Below the pieces are notes generated by a model. It did not search any database, had not been told where the DNA came from, and saw nothing but the letters and a program-made list of their open reading frames with translations. Both the position numbers and the translations under genes were made by a program. 64,000 bases of DNA, from assembly GCF_027574615.1 (NCBI RefSeq), contig NC_072490.1, positions 16,289,501 to 16,353,500 on the forward strand, read 5' to 3'. Of this stretch, positions 23,111 through 35,290 are shown one piece after another (positions within the stretch are counted from its first letter, which is position 1; the number at the start of each line of letters is the position of its first letter). Origin of the DNA: Eptesicus fuscus. Taxonomy: Eukaryota > Chordata > Mammalia > Chiroptera > Vespertilionidae.

Positions 23111-25245
23111 AAGATGGTGAACAATGCTGACCTCCTAGGATTTTTTTTAAGATTCCTTGAAATACTGGGTATAACATGCCTGGTACAGAGAATATACATT
23201 ATTGTGAATCATAATCCTCTGCCATTTCTTGAGAGAAATACCAATCTTTTGGAAGGGAAACAAGGTTTTTTTGTTTAACTTTCTGGTAATTTCAAACATA
23301 TAGCATAGTCCTTTGCACATGGAAAGTATCCATTTACCACTGAAATAAATTTTGAATTGGTAAAAATTAAGCAAATTAAGGGTAAAACATAAAGGAAAAA
23401 TTGCTTGCCCCACAGTTTGGACACCAGATCTTGGCTCTCATTCTGTGACTAGCTGAGTAACCTTGTAAACTCTGGGAGAATCATCCTTAAACATTGAACG
23501 AGAGCATACGTTGCACTGGTGGTCCTCAAACTATATCCTGCCTGTAGACATGTTTTGTTTGGCCCAGAAAATGTATTTTTCTGAAACTTGACTTGTTTGC
23601 TAACATTAAAAATTTGTGAAATTTATTGTTTTAAAAAATCCAGATTACTGAAGTTTAATGGAAAAATCTGACAAGCAAGTCTATGTTTCCCATGGAGCTG
23701 AGCTTGGCTATCCCTGCAGATGAGGCACATGCTCTGCAGTTCACACCGTCCCCTCCTGCCTGCTGCATCAGTTTGTGTGGCCAACCTCGTTCCTGGCATT
23801 TGATTATGGAACTACTAGACTAAACAAACTCTAGAATCCCTTAGTTGTTCTAATTTTTGTAGCTGGAAAACCAAAATTGTTGAGGGCATAACTGCTGGTA
23901 GGGCCAGCAGTGATGTACAGGGATTACTGGCTGCTGTATTTGAGGGGCCGAGTGCCTCAACCAGGTTCCTTCTATCTCTTTATTTCCACGCTGATCAGAC
24001 ACACTGATGGAGAACACAGAAGTTTATAAAGTGCAGAAACTAGAAGTAGAAAACAAACTGCTCAATAACTGTCCCCAAAATATTGAGTAAAATATTGAAA
24101 CCTCAATGCTTTCAGAGATTATTAGGAAAGAGGCTGTAGCTTCCCTTCCAGAAGCTCTCAGAATGATCCCTTTGGAAGAGAGCCACGTGGTGTGTGAGAC
24201 CGTGAAGGAGAATATGGCTTTCTTGGGGAGTAGTGGGCCCTTCGTCCTGCCTGTTGCAAGGCGGGAGTTATCCTGCAGGCTCCCTAAAGCCCTGAGAGCT
24301 CTTCAACCCCAAAACAAGGCCTCACTGGAAAGAAGTGTGGAGCTAGAACTTGGAAACTGTACATTGGCATCAGTGACATAACGTGCACAGAGCATTCAAA
24401 AGCCACCCTTGATACATGGCTTGAGTGGGGCAGCTCAAAATCAGCTTAGGAAAGTAGCCTCATGCCTTGTAAATAAGATGCACGCAGGTAAATACACTCA
24501 GGAATGTACCTCTTGTCCTGCTACTCAACTCTCTCACAGACTGTCTGCACTTCAGCTTTCCAACAGATCCAGTGGATTCCTCAAGAAACTGCACCCAGAT
24601 TCCTTTACTGGGTGTCCACCCAAACAGCAAAGCAAAAGAACAGGTGTCTCTGTGGCTAAAGGAAAGGTGGGGGAAGAAAGGTCAAGGAGAGAAGCAATCT
24701 GTGTGTAATATGCTGTGGTAGTTAAATCGTTATCTTCTTTGAATTCTTTTAGAAATAAAATAAATATAAAAAGACAAGTAATTTTCTCACCTAATTTGCT
24801 TGTGGAGCTGATAATTAAGTGTTGTTGGTTGCATCACCAGAATGAATTTGTGATACTTGCTGTAGTGTCTCTGCATATTTAAAGACGAAAATGTTCTTTC
24901 TGGTGCTCAGTAAAAATACCATTTTTAAGAACCCTCTCCCCCAGGCAGTTCTGTAACCTCCATTCCGTGTTTCTGGAGCAGCAAGACTCCCAGTCTGAGA
25001 TCTGACAAAGACCAACTTTACACCTAATCCTCCTGACAGCCTACCTCTTCCTCAACTCTGAAAAACAGGCCTAGACTCAGAGAGCTACTGAAATTCCAGA
25101 GGTTCTCAGTGAGGCCTCCTTCGCCTGCATCTGTATGTTTCCTGCCCCTAACAAAAAATGTTAGGGAGGAAAAATTGAATCATGGTTTTAAAACCTCCAG
25201 TTCCAGAGACACACCCATTTTGGAATGCCCAGCATCATTTGCATG
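23111..25245. other. Unassigned stretch with two modest open frames
   Basis: Frames at 24106-24381 (91 codons) and 24409-24708 (99 codons) lie on the plus strand but in different frames. I recognise neither product. 23520-23690 ('gtggtcctcaaactatatcc', 'gtttggcccagaaaatgtat') looks like a worn DNA-transposon relic of hAT type. Nothing else is identifiable. Confidence 0.35.
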
Positions 25246-25430
25246 ATTAACTTGGGCAAGTTAATTAAACTCCTTGAGCTTCAGTTTCCTCATATTCAAA
25301 TGGAAACAATAATAGTAACTAATAGGGATTACTATGAGAATGAAATGAGCTACTGAATGGAAGATATTTAGCATAGGCCCGGAACATAGTAAGAACTCCA
25401 TGCAGGATAGATGTCATCATTATCATTATC
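25246..25430 (+). repeat. MIR SINE, 3' two thirds
   Basis: 'aacttgggcaagttaattaa', 'gagcttcagtttcctcatat', 'ggattactatgagaatgaaa' and 'gaacatagtaagaactccat' follow MIR order. Confidence 0.75.
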
Positions 25431-25446
25431 AACACTGTCTATTCTA

Positions 25447-25612
25447 GATGATCCCAAAGTAGATGTATGTTAGAATAAGCTGAAGAAATTCTAAAAACAC
25501 ATATTCACAGATACCACACCCAAAACTCTATTAGAACTTCTGAGAGTGGTCCTAATGATTTATTTTAAACTCCCTGGGTGAATAAATTCCCAGCCACGCC
25601 TGGGAACCATTG
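25447..25612 (+). repeat. Possible hAT (MER20-like) remnant
   Basis: 'gatgtatgttagaataagct', 'ttctaaaaacacatattcac' and the closing 'cgcctgggaaccattgatcc' resemble the ends of old hAT-Charlie MITEs. Diverged, so low certainty. Confidence 0.35.
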
Positions 25613-26598
25613 ATCCAGGCCTGCATCTGCAAACCTTAGAGGCTGAGCATGGAGACCGTGACTTCTCTATGGGGACTCAAGGTCAGAGACAAAACAAGGG
25701 CCTGGCTGCTACTTTGAGAATCATTTTATTTAGTCTTCAGGAAGGAACGTCATCACACTGTCATTTTGGTATAAGTCATCCCTTTTCTCTCAGCTTTCTT
25801 TTTAGTCTAAGTTATTGGTGCCAAAGACACTCATTACTCGCATACCAGGATATTCCAGAGACATTGAATTGGTTTATTCTTTGAGTAGGTGTCACAATGT
25901 AGATGGCAGCTTAAACACAGATGGAAATTTTTAAAAAATATTTCTTCTTTTTTTAATTTAGAGGCAATTCCAGCTTTCCTAACTAACATCTCCAATCAAG
26001 TTTAGCTTCTAGAGGGCTAATTACTAAATATTCTTTGTGTGATGCCCTCAGCTGAAATGATCAGCATAACACATTTCTCCTATGAGATATGGTTTTCTTC
26101 TGCTGGTTGGGACGATGGAAGGTGAAGAAGCAAAAAAGTTCTCCATTCCAGCTGACTGTGTCAAACCAAAATTGTTTTGGCTGTGGAACAGCAGTTTTCA
26201 CTCAAGCTTTCTTATTTCTGCTGCTAGTCAGGTGATGGATCTGTGGGAAACCAATGTGGGTAGCTGGTACGGCCAGGTCTTGACAAACCCTCAGAATTAG
26301 AGAGAGCAAGCAAAGCCCTGCATTTACTCCTAAACATCACAGCCATGTTGGTCCATATCAGGTAGCACACTGCAGGCTGGAGCAGGACAAAGAACACAGC
26401 TCATTCCCAAAGCTGTTCATCACCACTCCCTCCCCCATTCAAGAAATATCTTGGTCAGTAACAACCAGCAATTTTTTTTTAGAGGGATAAACACAAATTT
26501 GGTCTTTAGAAGCTGAATTGTTTATAAATTTTATCACTTTATTAGGGCTTGCAACATAGCTCCCAACTGACCTTGGAACTGGGAACCTTGCTATAAAA
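25613..26598. other. Unassigned stretch
   Basis: Frames 25669-25884 and 26082-26300 are unsupported. No repeat family recognised. Confidence 0.4.
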
Positions 26599-26710
26599 GA
26601 GTGGTTCTCAACTGGGGTTGACTTTGCACCCCAGGAAATGTCTGGAGATTCTTAGTCTTTACTAGTGCTCACCATTACACTATCCCAGAAATCCTAAGCG
26701 GGTGTCAGGG
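26599..26710 (+). repeat. hAT-Charlie MITE fragment (MER5A-like)
   Basis: Starts at the family's terminal inverted repeat, 'agtggttctcaactggggtt', followed by 'gactttgcaccccaggaaat' and 'gtctggagattc'. The 3' end is decayed. Confidence 0.6.
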
Positions 26711-28086
26711 GTCTGAGATAGCCTGTAGTGGGAGCTTACTGCACTGGTTTCCTCTGAGGTGCTCATTGTCCAGGTGGTCCTGAATAGGGTTACTATGATA
26801 ACCAGCTCTGGAGGTTGCCACTCACCACAGATTACAGTATAAATTGTTCCCCTAGAAATGATCAGGAAAGACATGTCACCTCAATGCAGTGAGGCAAAGC
26901 TGTGGCATGGGGACCTCAGCCAATTCTGGAAGCTACTGCAAACATCATCAAGCTGGCTGTTCCCCTCTGAGATTCTCCCACCTCCCTGGGTGGGCACTGT
27001 GTAGGAGCAGGGTACCAAAAATCCCACACTTTAACTGCTTCCCAGTTTGAGGGAACTTCACCAGAGCATCGAAACTCCTTCTTTAATTTCTCTTGCATTT
27101 TCTCTCATAGAACTCACTACCTAGTATCCTTCTAATCAACTTTATTGGGTAACCAGAAATATGAATTTAGCCTTTCCTTGGTGTGTGCAATGGGGCAGTT
27201 GGGATAGAAAAATGAGATGTTAGAATTGGTCTGATTTTTTTGTTTTGTTTTTCTAATTCACCCGGATTTACCTGGGACTGAGTTGGTCCTGGAGCTTATT
27301 CCAGAAGAGTTCTGATAACTTGTTCAAATGAAAAGAAGAGAGCACATCCCAAGAGCATTATACCTCATGAAGAAGAGCTCAATATGACTCCATTAGGATG
27401 AAAGAGAAGGAAATACCTTCAGAGTGAAAGTTGGCAAGGGAAAAGCAACAAAGGCAAATGCTAGAGACATAATTTATCCATCCAGAGTACATGTTGGATG
27501 ACCAATTCAGTTTCTCTTGTTTTCTTATTGCACTTGTCTTTCAAGGAGTGTTTCATCTTCTTGTTCTAATCTCTCCTCTTCGATCCTGGGATCCTAGACC
27601 ACCTTGTCCTTGTCCAATCTATAGGTGTTAGAGTTGATTGGCAGAGAATAAAGTTTCCATGCAATAAGTAAGGAGAGAAGAAAAGTATAATCAGGAAGAA
27701 GGAGAGTCCATACATCGACAAAATAAAGAAAAGAAACATTCTGATCCACCACCATGACATCTCCCCTTTGAATAGCAGTTTTTATAATTCACTTCTTTGC
27801 TTAGACATTTTGCTCTACTGCCTAATGGGCTCTTAGCACCTTGCAGGCTGTTTATGGTCCCCCTTTGTGCCCTCATGGTAATACTTTACACATTACCTTG
27901 CACACATCAGGTGCTCTATATGGGTTGGAGGATATTCCCGTTAGCTGGAAATAAAAGCATGGAACAGGCTTGAAGATGTAAAAACAAAAAAGCATGGGAA
28001 TGAGAGCCACTGGTCACCATTTTCTATTAATCTTGTATAGCAGCAACCATACTCCTGAGAACTGTCACACCTTTAAAGCAAGACAG

Positions 28087-28091
<5 letters not shown>
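26711..28091. other. Unassigned stretch, about 1.4 kb
   Basis: Several frames of 60-64 codons on the minus strand, none recognisable. 27830-27920 is faintly L2-like ('ttacacattaccttgcacac'). Confidence 0.4.

Positions 28092-28141
<50 letters not shown>
28092..28141. repeat. (TG)n microsatellite
   Basis: About 25 TG units. It explains the overlapping frames 27994-28254 and 28027-28251. Confidence 0.95.
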
Positions 28142-28144
<3 letters not shown>

Positions 28145-29019
28145 AAGAAAGAAGTAAAAGCCACTACAGTCTGCTTGTTGCTCAGCCACCCTCCTACCAG
28201 GGCGCTGGAAGCGTGGGATTCACTAATGAGCATGGGTTTTATTGCTTCCATTAGTCCCCGTTAGCTGGATCAGAAGAGAGCATCTTTGAGCCTAAGCAGC
28301 CCACAAATCCTGGAGCACTTCCCTTTTATGTGCCCCACTGCTTATCTACTCTGACAACAATATGGTGAGACTTCCCTCCCTCTGGCTTAGGGCCATGGTC
28401 ACCATCAGAGCACACACAGTGCTCCAGGAGTGGGCAGAATAGCAGGAAAAGGTCACAATGAATACATACTTCTCTAGAAAGAAATATACCTTAGCTCAAT
28501 TGCCTGTCTACAGGAGCACAGGACATCTCTGTAAGGCATTCACCAAAGGAGCAGGTGCTTCTGAGGGTGGGATGCTGAACTACAAACTACTACTAGAGTC
28601 AGTCACAAGTGATACTGCTTCACAATGAATAGAAACCCCAAAAAAAAGGGCTCTGAAGGGGGAAAGACCCATCTCACTCCTGAGTGGTGATAAAGGACAA
28701 AGGGAAAGTGGTAGGTAATGTACAGTGTTTGGATTTGTCTTCAGTGAGAAGGAAAAGAGAAATGAATGAACATCAGAGTGCTATGTCAAATGGCACCAGG
28801 TCTTACCAGGGAAGGGGGCAAGTGTCCAGGCCTTATTTGAAAAGATGCTGTAAATGCCAATTCTCCTTTGCCTCCTTAGAATTTGTAACTTTCATTTTAA
28901 GTGGTTTTCTCATTTAAAACGGGAGGGGAAAGACACCAATTTGCAACGGTACTAATGAATGATACATGGCTTAAAATGGTTAATTAATATGATATGCATT
29001 TTTTGCTATGCAATAAAAT
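28142..29019. other. Unassigned stretch
   Basis: No recognised repeat or exon. The frame 28684-28917 is without known content. Confidence 0.4.
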
Positions 29020-29470
29020 ACCTGAAGACTTGAGGTCTTGAGACACATTTATTTAACCCACAGTTCTGCAGGTCAGTACAGTGGCTGGGCTTGGCTGGGA
29101 AGTTCTGGTCTAGGCTGGGCTATGGCACCTATAGTCAGCTGCTGAATCTGTTGGAGTCCGGCATAGCTAATATCTGCTCTACATAGTCTCTCATCTTCTA
29201 AAGACTGGCCTGAGCTTTTTGACATAATGGCTGATAAACTTCTAAGAGACATAGCTAGACTGCTCAGAACTTCTAAAGGCCTAAGCTCACAACTGTCTCA
29301 TTCTGCCACATTCTATTGGCCAAAACAAGTCACATGGCTAAACCCCCTTTCAAGGAGTCAGGAAGGTACTCTGTCTCTTGAAAAGAGAAATTGCAGTCAC
29401 ATTGCAAAGTGGTGTGACTTCAGAGATGAGTTGAGAATTGGTAACTTTTATACACTATTTACACAGTGAG
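29020..29470 (-). repeat. Old LTR-like repeat (ERVL/MaLR-type)
   Basis: 'cacagttctgcaggtcagta' and 'cacattctattggccaaaac' with 'aagtcacatggctaaacccc' are phrases of ancient mammalian LTRs read in reverse. No internal retroviral sequence is attached. The frame 29227-29469 lies inside and is not a gene. Confidence 0.5.
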
Positions 29471-29544
29471 GCTTTTTGCCACTTGACTGTGGCCTCTGTC
29501 ACAGCTTTGCAGATATCCACAGAGGCAACCAGTGGCCGATTCAA

Positions 29545-29680
29545 AAGAAGAGCATTGGAGTAAGAATCAGGAAACCTGAATTCTTGCTCTGATCCTGCCA
29601 TCATCAAACTATGTGACACTGTAACTTTGATCTTCTTTTGTCTATAAAATGAAGAAGGTGGATTTAGTGAATTCTAGGTC
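29545..29680 (+). repeat. MIR-like SINE fragment
   Basis: 'gtaagaatcaggaaacctga', 'attcttgctctgatcctgcc' and 'tttgtctataaaatgaagaa' fit a diverged MIR core. Confidence 0.55.
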
Positions 29681-29800
29681 AGAACAGAAATACTCAAAAA
29701 TGTTACTGCATAACTAATATACACATGTTCTATGAATACTTCTATATAGGCACACGTGGTACTTAAAACATATAGCCATCATCTTTAAAGTATGTCTTGA

Positions 29801-30005
29801 CCCGGCCAGTGGGGCTCAGTGGTTGAGCATCAACCTCTGATCCAGAAGGTCAAGGTTTGATTCCAGTTAGAGCACAAGGTTCGATCCCCAGTAGGGGGTG
29901 TGCAAGAGGCAGTCAGTCAATGATTCTCTCTCATCATTGATGTTTCTATCTCTCTTTCCCTTCCTCTTTCTGAAACCAATAAAAATATTTTTAAATAATA
30001 ATATG
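29801..30005 (+). repeat. Ves SINE
   Basis: Head 'cccggccagtggggctcagt', B box 'aggtttgattccag', body 'gtgtgcaagaggcagtcagt', tail 'aaaccaataaaaatat'. Imperfect duplication of 'agtat(at)gtcttga' flanks it. A short internal repeat of the B-box phrase ('aggttcgatcccc') replaces the usual middle. Confidence 0.9.
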
Positions 30006-30437
30006 AAGTATATGTCTTGAGAAGAGAGATGGATGAGAATATTCTTTATCAAGCCATTTCTTGTCTGAAATAGAAACCAGGTTAATGACTGGCATAAAAA
30101 TCGTGGTCACTTTTAACTAGGATATGAATCATCTTGGAGTAAATGACTCTTTTATAGCTATTTTTACTTTCATTAGAGCCTTGTCAGGAAACATTATTTT
30201 AATAGGTGCACGATGCAAGCTTATTTTTTAAACTACTTAGGTCTCCAATATTCTTCAACCTGAAATACTTAAGGCAATGTGTGCAGTCAGGTCTAGGTGC
30301 AATTGCATGCCTTTTGTTCAGTTTTGAGGGGGGAAAGTTATGTCAAAAGATGCTATCAACTATGTATAAACAGATTATTTCTAAGATTCATTTCAGTTTT
30401 ACAATACAATGATTGCTAGTAAGTAATAATAATAAAG
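30006..30437. other. Unassigned spacer
   Basis: AT-rich; the frame 30206-30412 is unsupported. Confidence 0.4.
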
Positions 30438-30612
30438 ACCATTTATTGAGTGCCTTCATCTCACAAAGGAGAAAGGTGCCATTATTTTCACCCATGGTAC
30501 ACGGGAGGAAACTGAGTCCTAATAAGGATGAATAAACTGCCAAGGTCATTCCCAGTGCCAGGATTCTAATTCTGGCTACAATGATCACATGTTCCTAACT
30601 GCTGCTCTCTGT
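30438..30612 (-). repeat. MIR SINE
   Basis: Reverse-strand MIR: 'accatttattgagtgccttc', 'gaggaaactgagtcctaata', 'gccaggattctaattctggc' in the expected order. Confidence 0.75.
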
Positions 30613-30950
30613 AAAGGACATTGAGTTGTCATTCTCATTTACACAGCCAGACTGAAAGGACCCAGACATCAGGAATGAGAAAGGGATATGAGTTAGATGG
30701 AAAAACTTACCACCAACTTAGAATTAAGAAGCAGTGAAAAATGCTACTATAATGAAGCTATGACATATTTGCTGCAATATTTAAGAAGATATTAAAATAT
30801 CTAAATATAACCAGTCAGGTGAATCTGCCTAAATCAGAGACCAAAAAAGTTTTCATCCTGAAATTCTGTGTCCAGTGAGTTCCCAGAGAGAGTCTGATCT
30901 GTTTACCCACTAAAAGTGTTAATCAAATGTAATCTCTAAAAAAAGGGACT

Positions 30951-31163
30951 GCCGAAACTGGTTTGGCTCAGTGGATAGAGCGTCGGTCTGCGGACTGAAA
31001 GGTCCCAGGTTCGATCCCTGTCAAGGGCATGTACATTGGTTGCGGGCACCTCCCCAGTAGGGGGTGTGCAGGAGGCAGCTGGTCGATGTTTCTCTCCCAT
31101 CGATGTTTCTAGCTCTCTATCCCTCTCCCTTCCTCTCTGTAAAAAATCAATAAAATATATTAA

Positions 31164-31204
<41 letters not shown>
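30951..31204 (+). repeat. Ves SINE, full length, with (AAAT)n tail
   Basis: Complete: head 'actggtttggctcagtggat', 'agagcgtcggtctgcggact', B box 'aggttcgatccctg', body and tail 'aaaaatcaataaaatatatt'. Flanked by 'aaagggact' at both ends. The tail has become an AAAT tetranucleotide run (about 31158-31204). One of the best preserved copies here. Confidence 0.95.
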
Positions 31205-31206
<2 letters not shown>

Positions 31207-31213
31207 AGGGACT

Positions 31214-32248
31214 AAGTCATTTTATCACTGTTTTGTCTGGTACATAGAAGACATTAAAAAATGATTATTGACTGCCTACTTGGGTGAATATTAACATGTT
31301 CTGGCCCGCTTGGGTGGGCAGGTATGGTGGGCTAGCTATGTTTTAATGGATGTGTGGACTTGATGAGCCTACTTAGATGTGAAATAACTGAATTAGAAGT
31401 GATGGTAGAAGCTGTAGGAATAAGACCTCCCAACAGATGGGAGGAAAACCATGGCTATAGTCATTGTCCCAAAGAAGAGATGGTCAAGGCTATTAAGTTT
31501 GATATGATGGTCTTGTCTGAGCTTTAGGGAAATGGATAGTTTGCATGCAGAACAGGCCCTTCTGCATCTAAATTGGGTTTAGATGAGTCTTGTGGGAACT
31601 TGGAACATGTTCCTAAGAAGAAAGGGACTTCATAACCTAAAATATCAAGCTAGTGAAAAAGTGCACCAGTAGGTCTTCAGGAAGGGAGGAGCACAAAATC
31701 ATTTGTTTCTGACTTATTTCAGAACTTAGCATGAAACGGAGCAAAGCCTTTTTCCCATGACTCATGGGAGACGTTGATGCTGAGTAACATGTCAACAACT
31801 GCAAATCAGGACGAATGACCATTAGAGTGAATGGTCTCATGAAAACGAAGGCCTAAGCAGAATCTCAGGAGCAACAGGCAGAAGGAGGGGAGGTTCCTGA
31901 GTAGAAGAGGTCTGCAGCAGTTTACTGGCCAGGACAACTTAGGTCACCTGCAGTGCGGTAACCAATCGTCTCTATCCCCAGGGCCTGGCAGGAAGAGCAA
32001 GTGGAGAGCTGTCTCCTATAGCCAGAGCTCCTGGGGCTAGGCTGGACACTGGGAAGTTCTCTGTTTGTCTGCTAGTGCTCTCAAGGAGCCATATCCCTCA
32101 TGCCTACAGGTTAAGTGTCTAGATAAGTCTGCCATATGGGTACACATGGTGTTATCAGGGAACAATGGAAAACAAGGGTATTCATAAATGTCCTCTTTAC
32201 AAACTTCCCATGTTCAAGTTACTACCCTGTAGTCTGATGATAGAAATG
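31214..32248. other. Unassigned stretch, about 1 kb
   Basis: 'ggcccgcttgggtgggcagg' near 31303 suggests a worn mobile element, but I cannot name it. The minus frame 31637-31840 has no recognisable content. Confidence 0.35.
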
Positions 32249-32253
32249 AATAT

Positions 32254-32288
<35 letters not shown>

Positions 32289-32290
32289 TA
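32249..32290. repeat. (TTTA)n microsatellite
   Basis: About ten TTTA units, possibly the tail of a minus-strand element whose body I cannot identify to the right. Confidence 0.9.
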
Positions 32291-32517
32291 TTAACACCAA
32301 CTTTATTATTTTCTCAAGGGACTTGTAGATGAATATTTCTCCTAAGTCTCAGTACCAAGAACCATTTTGCTGCTTCCAAACAGCTCTTCAGTTTTTATGT
32401 TATTTGTTGCAAATCATGGGACAAATCTTGTGCCCTATTACTAATCTAAATTTGTGACTATGCATCTGTTTAAAATATAGTGTTTATGGTATGCATTTGG
32501 GATTCTAACTTTGCAAA

Positions 32518-32578
32518 TCTTTATTCTATCCCTCTCCCTTCCTATCTGTAAAAAATCAATAAAATATATTAAAAAAAA
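32518..32578 (+). repeat. Ves SINE 3' stub
   Basis: Only the last part: 'tctatccctctcccttccta' and 'aaaaatcaataaaatatatt' plus an A run. The head and body are absent, consistent with 5' truncation during insertion. It lies directly before the L1 3' end. Confidence 0.8.
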
Positions 32579-32579
32579 A

Positions 32580-33055
32580 GATATATGTACCTCTCTGCTC
32601 ATTGCAGCATTACTCACGGTATCCAAGACATGGGGGAAAAAAACAACCTGTACTTTGATGGGTGACTGGATAAAGAAAATGTGATACATATATACAATGG
32701 AATACTACTCAGCCATAAGAAAAAATATTATCATTTGCAACATGTATCAATCTTGAGAATATCATGCAAAATAAGTTAGAGGGGAAAGGGCAAAAACCAT
32801 ATGGTTTTACTCTAATGCGGGATATAAAACAGAAAGCAACAAATGAACAAGCAAAACAAACTCATAGACACAGATAACAGTATGGTGGTTATCAGAGGGG
32901 AAGGGAAGTGGAGGGAGGATGAAGAAAGTAAAGGGGGTCAAACATCTGGAGATGGAAGGAAACTGGACTATATACAGATGATGTATTATAGAATTGTTCA
33001 TTTGAAACATATAATGTGATTAACCAGTGTCATCCCAATAAATTTAATTTTCAAA
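32580..33055 (+). repeat. L1 ORF2 end and 3' UTR
   Basis: Signature series: 'cattgcagcattactcacgg', 'tatacaatggaatactactc' with 'agccataag', 'ataagttagag', 'cagtatggtggttatcagag', then a terminal 'cccaataaatttaattttc'. Well preserved compared with other L1 pieces here, but 5'-truncated with no ORF2 catalytic part. Confidence 0.85.
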
Positions 33056-33149
33056 AACTGAGTGTTATATTTTGGAAAGTGCTTATGTGGTACATTGATA
33101 TCACGGCATCCTTAGAGTTTTGGAAAGTTATCATGAGTTTATAAGGTAT

Positions 33150-33275
33150 TCGCAAAATCCCACTAGCTTATAAATTCCATGAGGACAAGGTTTGGCTATT
33201 TTGCTTACCATTGGATGGTCTACATCCAGCACAATGCCTAGTAGGCACCCAAAATTACTTGTTGCATGAACAATC
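33150..33275 (+). repeat. LINE L2 3' end fragment
   Basis: 'tataaattccatgaggacaa', 'catccagcacaatgcctagt' and 'aggcacccaaaattacttgt' match the L2 terminus. Confidence 0.65.
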
Positions 33276-33943
33276 CTACCACTGGGCGACTGCTTTGCCA
33301 TCAGAATGGATATTGGGAAACAAATAGCAGTTTCTGTAGCAGAAAAGCATGAAAGTGACAACTTAAGACTTAGAAATAAAATTATATTTGAAGTTTGGAA
33401 TTGTGGTTTGGAGGAGTCATTACAGTAAATCAGTAAAAGGCTTAATGGATTTAATTCCCCCCACACTTTGCTATATCCATTCCATTTTAATAATCTCTAA
33501 CCTTCCCTTCCTATTCCTCACTTCAAGTCCAGAGTAAGAAAACACGATTCCATATGTCCCTTTCTTCTCTACCTGCTTGTTTAAGACTTGGCAATAAGTG
33601 CTGGGAAGCCAAGATTTGGAGTCTCTAACAGTTAAATATGGAAAAAAGCATGAAAAGGACCATGATCCATTTTCCCTAAGCCCGTTGGTCTTCCTGAGTT
33701 CCTACTGTCAACGGATTCACCTCAGCAGGTTTCATTTCAATCCATTGCCAACTAGTATGTATGGAGTCAGCATGAATGTATAAATCCCATTATGGCTAAA
33801 TACAGAGGATAGAGATAGCTCAAAGTGGTATCCAAGGACATTGAAGTCAAATTAGAACCTGAAGATTGTGTGACCAAGTCACTAAAGAAAGGATTCCTGT
33901 AAAATTAAGGGGTAAATTGGAGGGGGTATCAGAATAGTGATAC
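33276..33943. other. Unassigned stretch
   Basis: The minus frame 33131-33466 (111 codons) overlaps the L2 piece and has no known domain. Nothing else identified. Confidence 0.4.
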
Positions 33944-34000
33944 ATTTTTTTATTTATTTATTTTATTTTATTTTATTTTATTTTATTTTATTTTATTTTA
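33944..34000. repeat. (TTTTA)n pentanucleotide microsatellite
   Basis: About ten TTTTA units after a short TTTA run. Confidence 0.9.
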
Positions 34001-34289
34001 AATGTGCAAAAAGTAGAAGGAGAATATTAAGGTTTTGCTTGTCAGGGGACACTATTCTAAATTGGTTAAAACTGTTAGCACAGTGTTTTATGGTTTTGTT
34101 GCAGATTAGCTTGGGTTGGTTTTTTGCTGGCACGTCAGTGAACCAAAAAAGAATAGACTAGTCTGTGAGTGTAAGAGACTCTTGAGATTTCACACCCTTA
34201 ATTAGTTCATCTATCGCCATCAGCATGATGCAGCAGAGGGGGGTGGGGAAAGATATATATTTGTAAAAGTAATTAAAATTCTATTTATG

Positions 34290-34605
34290 GTGAATCTCAG
34301 ATGCAATGTGTTAAGTGCAAGAAACCAAACTCAGAATACTACCTGCTATATGATTTCATTTATGTAACATTTTGGAAAAGGCAAAATGATAGGAACAGAA
34401 AATAAACCAGTGGTTGACAAGGTCTGAAAGTTGGGATAGGAGTTGACATAGCAGAATAGATGAGACTTTTGCAGGTGCTAGAAATGTTATATGTCTCATC
34501 ATTGTGGTTACACAAGTACTTGCATCTAGCATAACTCACAGAAATGTACACTAAAAATGTTGAATTGACTGTATGTAAATTTTTCCATAATAAAAGTAAA
34601 AGGAG
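34290..34605 (+). repeat. L1 3' UTR, old (L1M-type)
   Basis: 'atatgatttcatttatgtaa', 'aaaccagtggttgacaaggt', 'cattgtggttacacaagtac', 'agaaatgtacactaaaaatg' and 'gactgtatgtaaattttt' are the classic old-L1 3' UTR order, ending 'ataataaaagtaaaa'. Truncated, non-coding. Confidence 0.8.
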
Positions 34606-34724
34606 AGGGAAAACCTCTGTTGACACAAGCATGCCAATTTCTCCCTAAAGGATGAGGGGGTAAGGAATGGAATGAGGTAGAGGAAGTAAAGCAGAACTAA
34701 CATTAGACTCCTCACAGCTACAAC

Positions 34725-34963
34725 GCTTGGAGCTCTCATTATGTACCAGACATACTGCCAACATTATCTCATTTAGTTCTCACGTTAATTTATCCAAAGT
34801 TACATACTCAGTAGGACATGGACATGGGCTGTCTGACTCCAAACTCAGGTTTTCATGATGGAGCTAAACTACTTCTCTAATGATGCAGCAGGTACTTAAT
34901 GTACAGAAATGCATCAGTGTACCCCTCTCACAGATGGCGTAACTTGCCCAAGAGCCAGAGCTA
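34725..34963 (-). repeat. MIR SINE fragments
   Basis: 'ctcattatgtaccagacata' and 'ttatctcatttagttctcac' are reverse MIR. A second short piece, 'gtaacttgcccaagagccag', follows at about 34938. One decayed copy or two adjacent ones. Confidence 0.6.
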
Positions 34964-35054
34964 GGACATCCCCTGAGGGTTCCCAGATTGGAGAGGGTGC
35001 AGGCTGGGCTGAGGGACACCTGCCCTGTGCATGAATTTCATGCACCAGGCCTAG
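34964..35054 (+). mobile_element. HeliBat-type Helitron, 3' end only
   Basis: 'gagagggtgcaggctgggct', 'gagggacacctgcc', the palindrome 'gtgcatgaatttcatgcacc' and 'aggcctag' form a HeliBat 3' terminus. The last bases read GGCCTAG with CT lost. There is no 5' end: the left boundary is inside MIR sequence. Confidence 0.8.
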
Positions 35055-35290
35055 TTTCTCAATAAAAGCTGAAAATTACAAAGAGAATATGTCTTATTAT
35101 TTTTCACTCTCATGCATACAAGGAATGCAGGTCTTACTACTAAAGAGTTTGCAAGGTGGCTACCTGAGCAATTAATGATGAACCAAAGGCTAATAAGTAC
35201 ATAGCTAACTATACACGTGGATTAAATTAATTAATTAGTAATAAATAGATATAAGGAAAAAGTCAATACACCTTATTAAAATTCTCAGAT

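Noticed and set aside
24106..24708. Two plus-strand frames of 91 and 99 codons as exons
   Set aside because: Different frames, no domain recognised and no clear splice sites that I can defend. Left as unassigned.
30951..31030. tRNA gene with A and B boxes
   Set aside because: It is the tRNA-like head of a Ves SINE. No cloverleaf with acceptor stem, and dozens of similar heads exist.
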